Origin: Rhizobium rhizogenes NBRC 13257
GTDB taxonomy: Bacteria; Pseudomonadota; Alphaproteobacteria; Rhizobiales; Rhizobiaceae
NCBI RefSeq assembly: GCF_000696095.1
Contig: NZ_BAYX01000025.1
Coordinates: forward strand, 1-64,000
Length of the DNA stretch: 64,000 nt
Direction of reading: 5' to 3'
The translations under genes and the position numbers were made by a program. A model generated the notes under the pieces. That model was not told the DNA's origin and did not search any database. It saw only the letters and a program-made list of their open reading frames with translations. Positions 59,156-64,000 of this stretch are shown here, one piece after another; within the stretch, counting starts at the first letter, position 1, and each line of letters opens with the position of its first letter.

Positions 59156-59181
59156 TCCTGAATAATGGAGGCTTGAAGCCA

Positions 59182-60189
59182 ATGGGAATAGACCTGCCTC
59201 TTCTCTGGGCGATCATCATCGGGTTCGGCCTGATGATGTATGTGATCATGGACGGGTTCGACCTCGGTATCGGCATCCTGTTTCCCTTCGTGCGCAACCG
59301 CGACGATCGCGACACGATGGTCAACACCGTGGCACCGGTTTGGGACGGAAACGAAACATGGCTCGCTCTCGGCGGCGCCGCGCTCATGGCGGCCTTTCCG
59401 CTGGCCTATGCGGTGATCTTGAGTGCGCTCTATCTGCCGCTTTTCCTGATGCTGGCCGGACTGATCTGGCGCGGTGTCGCTTTCGAGTTTCGGTTCAAGG
59501 CGGACGATGCGCATAAGCCATTCTGGGATAAGGCATTTGCGTGGGGATCGTTTATCGCGGCCTTCTCGCAAGGGGTTGCCCTCGGAGCCTTCATCAAGGG
59601 CTTCCCCGTTGAAAACAACGCGTTCACTGGCGGTGCATTGGATTTCCTGACGCCGTTCAGCCTGTTTACCGGTGCCGGCGTCGTCATTGCCTATGCGCTG
59701 CTTGGCTCCACCTGGCTGATCATGAAGACCGAGGGCGATCTTCAAAAACGGATGGTGAAGCTGGCCCGTCCGGTGACGATCATTCTTCTTGCCGTGATCG
59801 GCATCATCAGCCTGTGGACACCGCTTGCATATCCCGCTGTGGCTCTGCGCTGGTTCTCCATGCCCAACCTGTTGTTTTTCTCGCCGGTGCCACTGCTGGT
59901 TCTCATCACGACAGGGGCGATCCTCGGCGTCCTGCGCCGCGATCCGCATGCCGCTCCGTTCATCCTGGCATTGCTGCTGCTGTTTCTTGGTTATAGCGGA
60001 CTTGCGATCAGTGTCTGGCCCAATATTATCCCGCCCGGCATTTCGATCTGGACAGCCGCCGCGCCTCCGGAAAGCATGGGTTTCACGCTGGTCGGCGCGC
60101 TCTTCGTCATCCCGTTCATCCTCGCCTATACGGCATGGTCCTACTATGTCTTTCGCGGGAAAGTGAAAACCGGAGAGGGATATCACTAA
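59182..60189 (+). CDS. cioB: Cyanide-insensitive bd-type quinol oxidase subunit II
   Basis: 335 residues from the ATG at 59182 (GGAGG about 10 bases upstream; a TTG at 59173 is too close to it). CydB/CioB features: LMMYVIMDGFDLGIGILFPF (16-35), RDDRDTMVNTVAPVWDGNET with the conserved Trp-Asp-Gly-Asn-Glu, LPLFLMLAGLIWRGVAFEFR. About eight to nine helices. 26 bases after cioA. Confidence 0.93.
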   Translation: MGIDLPLLWAIIIGFGLMMYVIMDGFDLGIGILFPFVRNRDDRDTMVNTVAPVWDGNETWLALGGAALMAAFPLAYAVILSALYLPLFLMLAGLIWRGVAFEFRFKADDAHKPFWDKAFAWGSFIAAFSQGVALGAFIKGFPVENNAFTGGALDFLTPFSLFTGAGVVIAYALLGSTWLIMKTEGDLQKRMVKLARPVTIILLAVIGIISLWTPLAYPAVALRWFSMPNLLFFSPVPLLVLITTGAILGVLRRDPHAAPFILALLLLFLGYSGLAISVWPNIIPPGISIWTAAAPPESMGFTLVGALFVIPFILAYTAWSYYVFRGKVKTGEGYH

Positions 60190-60335
60190 TGGCGGACCGA
60201 GCGGCTCGCGCAAACACTTCATGGCTGCGCCGGATAGGCTGGCTCGTTCTGATCTGGGTCCTTAGCGTGATCTCCCTGGCCATCGCCGCGGCATTTTTTC
60301 GGTTGTTCATGAATTTGGCCGGCCTCACGCTTTGA
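60189..60335 (+). CDS. DUF2474 small membrane subunit of the bd oxidase (CydX-like role)
   Basis: 48 residues; the ATG overlaps the cioB stop (TAATG). One membrane helix, IGWLVLIWVLSVISLAIAAA, after a basic N-terminus (RAARANTSWLRR). DUF2474 genes follow cioAB in many Proteobacteria and are thought to act like CydX in stabilising the oxidase. Confidence 0.85.
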   Translation: MADRAARANTSWLRRIGWLVLIWVLSVISLAIAAAFFRLFMNLAGLTL

Positions 60336-60474
60336 GGGCGACCGGCTTGCCCTATTCTGGAATGCAGCAGTCAAACACTGAAGACTGTTCAGGGGGCTGT
60401 AAACAGTTTCGTACGGTGCTTTGCCTTAAGCCACGAACGAAGCGGAACCGGCATTGAGACGTTGGAAAGCTATT

Positions 60475-60837
60475 CTAGTGATCGGTATATGGGCATCCGG
60501 GGGTATTTTTCAGGATTACCTGAGCGTAGTCGCCCTCGCGCAATCCACCAACATAGACCCAGCGTGAGGAAAAACGCTCGATGGCGGGTCTCTTCACGCC
60601 GTAGTCCCTCGCCCGCCGAAGCGCGTCCTCGGGCGAACAGCTGTCGTTGGAACGAGGCACATCGTTCCAGGACGCCGGTGGCTCATAGCGAGGCCGCCGC
60701 TCCCAGGGCGGCGGCGGAGCATCTTCAGAACCCCATCCATCGCCCCAGACCTGGGCAGCAGCCGGCTCAACGGCGGCTATCGATGAACCGACGACCAGGA
60801 GACCGATCAAAGCAGCTTTCATGAAAATACCGGACAT
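60475..60837 (-). CDS. Exported hypothetical protein, rhizobial
   Basis: 120 residues with GGAGAGGT before the ATG. A signal peptide (KAALIGLLVVGSSIAAVEPA, cleaved near AAAQ) precedes a proline/tryptophan-rich stretch (GSEDAPPPPWERRPRYEPP) and a C-terminal domain (SPEDALRRARDYGVKRPAIE; RWVYVGGLREGDYAQVILKN). Proteins of this kind are widespread in rhizobia without known function. Convergent with the cio operon. Confidence 0.75.
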   Translation of the reverse strand: MSGIFMKAALIGLLVVGSSIAAVEPAAAQVWGDGWGSEDAPPPPWERRPRYEPPASWNDVPRSNDSCSPEDALRRARDYGVKRPAIERFSSRWVYVGGLREGDYAQVILKNTPGCPYTDH

Positions 60838-60989
60838 CTTACCTCTCCTTCAAGCACTGAGACCCGAGTTGCGACGTCACCATTATTCGGATTCTCATGA
60901 GAGTAGATACCGGAAGTACATCTTTTGCTGCGTTCGGTTTTATTCACTTTTATTGTGGAGTAGCGAACCGCTCCGGCAAACCCGGCGCA

Positions 60990-61213
60990 GTTCAGTCGAG
61001 GAATCTGGCGGTCTCAAGGGTACGCTGCGCGAGGTATTGGCTCATCCGTGCCCGGTGCTTGTGGATGTCGTCACGGCGAAGCAGGAACTGACTATGCCGC
61101 TGAAGATCAAGCTTGAACAGGCCAAGGGCTTCAGCCTCTGCATGCTGAAAGCCATCATCAACGGTCGCGGTGACGAGGTCGTGGAACTCGCCAAGACCAA
61201 TCTCAGACTCTGA
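60990..61213 (+). pseudogene. poxB-like (pyruvate dehydrogenase, quinone) C-terminal remnant
   Basis: The frame ending at TGA 61211-61213 encodes TLREVLAHPCPVLVDVVTAK, LTMPLKIKLEQAKGF and VVELAKTNLRL, the tail of ThDP-dependent PoxB-type enzymes (about 62 residues of some 570). The whole upstream part is missing; the sequence before about 60990 is unrelated. It is a leftover of a deletion or rearrangement. Confidence 0.7.
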
Positions 61214-61227
61214 TTGGAGAGCGACTC

Positions 61228-61752
61228 GTGACGGGAATGGATTTCGCCAGGCATATGGCCTTCGTATTGCGCTGCTCGGCTGCGGCGACATTCTCCTACA
61301 TGCTGGCGTCGGCTATCGGCTTGCCACACCCGGTATGGGCGGCAATGACGGGGATTATCGTCTCCCAGGAAAAGCTCACCGAAACACGCAGCGCCACGGC
61401 CTGGCGGCTGGCCGGCACCGTGATCGGCATCGTCGCCGCCGTTGCCATTGGCAGTCTTGCCGCCCCACTCGGCGCCGATGTCGCAATCCAGATCGCCCTT
61501 GCCGTCGGACTCTGCGCCATCGTCGCCCGCCGCTATCCGGCGCTCAGGGTCTGCATGTGGACGGGGCCAATCGTGTTTCTGACGGCGAGCCCGGAGATGC
61601 CCATCCTCACCACCGGCCTCTATCGCGGCGGCGAAGTCCTTCTCGGCGGCCTGGTCGGCGCCGCATTGCATACGATAGCGGAAGCGGCGATTGGACGCAT
61701 GTTTGGCCAAATTGAGCCGGATTCTATCGATCCGCCGGCAAAACAGCAATGA
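61228..61752 (+). CDS. FUSC-family inner-membrane protein
   Basis: 174 residues from GTG 61228 (GGAGA 7 bases before) or the ATG three codons on. Four or more membrane segments, with VLRCSAAATFSYMLASAIGL, MTGIIVSQEKLTETRSATAW, LAGTVIGIVAAVAIGSLAAP and GEVLLGGLVGAALHTIAEAA. The arrangement resembles the N-terminal membrane domain of FUSC/aromatic-acid exporters (AaeB-like), without the soluble domain. It follows the poxB remnant by 14 bases, so it may have lost its original operon. Confidence 0.7.
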   Translation: MTGMDFARHMAFVLRCSAAATFSYMLASAIGLPHPVWAAMTGIIVSQEKLTETRSATAWRLAGTVIGIVAAVAIGSLAAPLGADVAIQIALAVGLCAIVARRYPALRVCMWTGPIVFLTASPEMPILTTGLYRGGEVLLGGLVGAALHTIAEAAIGRMFGQIEPDSIDPPAKQQ

Positions 61753-62446
61753 CGCTGGGGCTCCTCCCAAAACGCCTACCCGCCTCCACAATGACCTCCT
61801 CTCTTCCATTTGTGTTTCCATGCGGGCAACCAATGACACGAATGATGAACACGCGCTCATCATAGCTGCCATCAAAACAGAAATATGCCGCCGCCAATAA
61901 TTTGGTACGCTGCCTTTAGGTTCCCTGAGTACCACGTCATCCTTCCTCAATCAGCACTTGGACAACCGTCGAATGCGTGGGAGTAGAGGCTTGCTCGTAG
62001 GCCACGCTGTAGAGATACTGACAACATCGGCGAGCTCTTCGACTACCGCCACCGGTTCAAGCATTGATATGCTCGGAAACAAGCGAGCCGCGCGTTTGGG
62101 CCAAAACAAGGCCCATAACCGTCGCATTGATGATCGCAGCGTGATGGGTGCGATGCCATTGGCGCGCTTTGCGAAGCCTGTGATCGATGGCTGGCAGATT
62201 ATCTGCTGTACCACAATGGCTGAAAGACAATGATAGTAGCCGCGCGCACCTCGATGCCGAGCAACAAAGGGTATTTTGTCGACTGTTTCGAAGCGCTGTT
62301 GCGCGTCTGGAAGAGGTCTGGGGATGCTTTCTTTCCGGATGCCTATTGATCAGCATGTTGGAAGTTGTAAGCAGGAGTGGTCACCCGTCGTGGCCAAAGC
62401 CACTATCAATCCGCCAAGACGTAGATTTCGACAAAAGGATCTGCAT
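61753..62446. other. Long region without intact genes
   Basis: About 690 bases. On the minus strand 61951-62214 gives a protein-like frame (EPVAVVEELADVV) that appears to continue after a frameshift as AYEQASTPTHSTVVQVLIEE, ending near 61940. This could be a decayed gene once divergent from the following LysR gene, but I cannot name it. Nothing else is recognised. Confidence 0.35.
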
Positions 62447-63364
62447 TTGGATCGCCTCGAATGCGACCGCATGTTCATCGCAGTCATCGACACCGGCAGC
62501 TTTGCGGCAGCCGCCACGCGTCTCGGCACGAGCGCGGGGCAGGCTTCAAAACTCGTATCGCGGCTTGAAGCAAACCTGGGCGTGCAGTTGATCATGCGCA
62601 CGACGCGAGCTCTATCGCTGTCGGAATCCGGGCGGGCATACTACGAGCGGATAAAGACACTGCTCGAGGAGTTTGATGATCTTGATGCGTCGGTGCGTAA
62701 CGACTCGGGAGTGCCGTCGGGCAGGCTGCGGATCACTGCACCGCTCACGTTTGGCACTACTCAGCTGGCCTCGGTGCTGATCCAGTTTGCAACAGCCTTT
62801 CCGGACATCCAGCTGGATGTCAGCTTCTCCGACCGAATCGTCAATCTCGTAGACGAAGGATTTGACGCAGCGATCCGCATCGGCCGAGCGGAAGACAGCA
62901 GTCTTATAGCACGCAAATTATGCGCCATAAGAGTTGTGCTCGTTGCGGCCCCCTCCTATCTGGATGGGCGTGGAATGCCGGCCGAACCGGCGCATCTAGC
63001 GCACCACGACTGCATCATCGACACAAATTTTCGGGATCCACTCACCTGGCGGTTCAAACACCATGCCGATCCGCAGGCGATTCTGGCTGACGTCCATGGT
63101 CGTATCCAGTTCTCCAACGCCGAGGCTTGCGTTGCGGCGGCCGAAGCCGGGCTCGGCATCGCCCGTGCGCCAAGCTTCGTCGCCGGCGCAAGACTACGGG
63201 CGGGTGCGGTCAGGCCAGTGCTCAGCGATTTCGAAGACGAACCCCGAGGCCTTTATGCCGTCTATCCGCCCGGTCGGCATCTGGCATTGAAAGTACGGGT
63301 TCTCGTCGATTTCCTGGCCAACGCCTTTCGCGGGCAACCGGCTTGGGACAAAAACTGGCCGTGA
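62447..63364 (+). CDS. LysR-family regulator, probable TTG start
   Basis: 305 residues if TTG 62447 is used; AAAGGA lies 7 bases before it and the protein then starts like its family (LDRLECDRMFIAVIDTGSFA). The frame runs upstream to 62276 without similarity. Helix-turn-helix about 5-60 (ATRLGTSAGQASKLVSRLEA), effector domain after it (GRLRITAPLTFGTTQLASVL), a form common in regulators of SDR or DoxX/glyoxalase genes. 108 bases before doxX on the same strand. Confidence 0.87.
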   Translation: MDRLECDRMFIAVIDTGSFAAAATRLGTSAGQASKLVSRLEANLGVQLIMRTTRALSLSESGRAYYERIKTLLEEFDDLDASVRNDSGVPSGRLRITAPLTFGTTQLASVLIQFATAFPDIQLDVSFSDRIVNLVDEGFDAAIRIGRAEDSSLIARKLCAIRVVLVAAPSYLDGRGMPAEPAHLAHHDCIIDTNFRDPLTWRFKHHADPQAILADVHGRIQFSNAEACVAAAEAGLGIARAPSFVAGARLRAGAVRPVLSDFEDEPRGLYAVYPPGRHLALKVRVLVDFLANAFRGQPAWDKNWP

Positions 63365-63472
63365 TTGATTCCATTTTGGAAGCAAATATTATCTTGCGGG
63401 CGGGATAATCATCGATCTGGAAATGGGGCATATCCTTAGGCAGGAATTCACCCCAACAGACGAGACACCATC

Positions 63473-63880
63473 ATGATCGATAACCGCACCGCCCCTTATG
63501 CTGTCCTCATTCTGCGACTGGCACTTGGACTGCTCTTCCTTGCCCATGCCGGCTTGAAGATTTTCGTCTTCACCCCTGCCGGTACGGCCGGCTTCTTCGC
63601 CTCCCTCGGCCTGCCGGGTTGGCTCGCCTATGTCACGATCGCATGGGAATTGGCCGGCGCGGTCGCGCTCATCCTGGGCATCTGGCCGCGTCTTGCAGCT
63701 ATCGCCGTCATCCCCATCCTGCTCGGCGCGATCTCCAGCGTTCACCTTGCTGCCGGCTTCTTCTTCACCAATCCGAACGGCGGCTGGGAATTCCCGGGCT
63801 TCTGGATTGTCGCCCTAATTGTCCTGGCATTGAGCGGTGATGGCGCACTGGCGCTCCGCCCCACTCCTACCCGCAAGTAA
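63473..63880 (+). CDS. DoxX-family membrane protein
   Basis: 135 residues with four membrane helices: VLILRLALGLLFLAHAGLKI, LAYVTIAWELAGAVALILGI, AAIAVIPILLGAISSVHLAA and GFWIVALIVLALSGDGALAL. DoxX-type proteins are quinone-linked or redox-stress membrane proteins of uncertain function. Followed 34 bases later by a glyoxalase-fold gene, a common pairing. Confidence 0.85.
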   Translation: MIDNRTAPYAVLILRLALGLLFLAHAGLKIFVFTPAGTAGFFASLGLPGWLAYVTIAWELAGAVALILGIWPRLAAIAVIPILLGAISSVHLAAGFFFTNPNGGWEFPGFWIVALIVLALSGDGALALRPTPTRK

Positions 63881-63914
63881 CGTGCAGCCACAGACCAAAC
63901 ATCGGAGAACCGCG

Positions 63915-64000
63915 ATGAGCACGATTAAGAACCCTGCGGTCGGCATCGGAAAAGTCAGTCTCACCGTTCAGGACCTTGATCGGATGAGCAGCTTCTACCA
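63915..64000 (+). CDS. Glyoxalase/VOC-superfamily protein, 5' end
   Basis: The first 28 residues are in the window: after MSTIKNPAVGIGKVSLTVQD the frame reads LDRMSSFY. The pattern of a beta strand with V-x-L-T-V-x-D-L followed by FY is the start of a VOC domain, as in CatE-type 2,3-dioxygenases and related lyases. The rest lies outside the window. Confidence 0.6.
   Translation, partial: MSTIKNPAVGIGKVSLTVQDLDRMSSFY

Noticed and set aside
59086..60222. Long minus-strand open frame opposite cioB
   Set aside because: It is highly charged and low in hydrophobic residues, the mirror of a membrane protein; cioB on the plus strand is certain.

Overview
The window looks like an accessory (plasmid or chromid-like) part of a rhizobial alphaproteobacterium (Rhizobium/Agrobacterium/Ensifer type). 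Pointers are a 48-residue DUF1127 protein next to a small RNA built of CCTCCTCCC hairpins (the alpha-r14/NfeR1 type of Rhizobiales), IS5/IS427-like and IS21 remnants, many LysR/GntR/AraC regulators with their target operons, and several ABC importers. No rRNA, tRNA, CRISPR array or replication origin was seen.

Layout. 1-4.8 kb is a patchwork: the 3' end of an unknown gene, a nearly complete extra copy of etfA with an etfB stub, a TetR gene, an AMP-forming acyl-CoA ligase, a double-glycine-leader peptide gene with a strong terminator, a beheaded HlyD/CvaA export gene and an AraC remnant. 4.8-10 kb is one minus-strand operon (GMC oxidoreductase, etfB, etfA, Ldh_2-type cyclic-imine reductase, proC). 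10-20.7 kb holds two paralogous FCD GntR regulators, an EamA exporter, a polar amino-acid ABC importer, an aldehyde dehydrogenase, two DAO-type flavoproteins, a LysR gene and a 4-oxalocrotonate tautomerase. Six intergenic regions here all carry the exact octamer TTGTATAA, so this looks like one regulon for an unidentified amino/imino acid. 20.9-21.5 kb carries the sRNA and the DUF1127 gene. 21.8-26.8 kb encodes a three-subunit periplasmic dehydrogenase (cytochrome c, GMC flavoprotein, Tat-signal subunit) with a divergent LacI regulator.

27-41.9 kb is a large aromatic operon on the minus strand: catB-catC-catA-benABCD, an ABC transporter of the branched-chain amino acid type, and pcaD, with a divergent LysR gene. 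A tannase-like gene lies beyond its end. 42.1-45.4 kb adds an aryl-aldehyde dehydrogenase and an exported GMC oxidoreductase. 45.4-46.9 kb is IS debris. 47-57 kb contains an AraC regulator, mandelate racemase, (S)-mandelate dehydrogenase and benzoylformate decarboxylase with a divergent LysR gene, two nitrilases (one with a Tat signal), a divergent AraC regulator and an alpha/beta hydrolase. 57.7-60.3 kb encodes a cyanide-insensitive-type bd oxidase (cioA, cioB, DUF2474 subunit) with an FNR/FixK box far upstream. The rest holds an exported hypothetical protein, a poxB tail, a FUSC-like membrane protein, a LysR gene, DoxX and the start of a glyoxalase-fold protein.

Together the 29-60 kb genes can be read as one route: aromatic nitrile (for example mandelonitrile) to mandelate, benzoylformate, benzaldehyde, benzoate, catechol, muconate, muconolactone and 3-oxoadipate, with a cyanide-tolerant respiratory oxidase alongside. 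The later 3-oxoadipate genes (pcaIJF) are not in the window. The enzyme assignments rest on motifs and remembered family sequences; the linkage to cyanide is inference.
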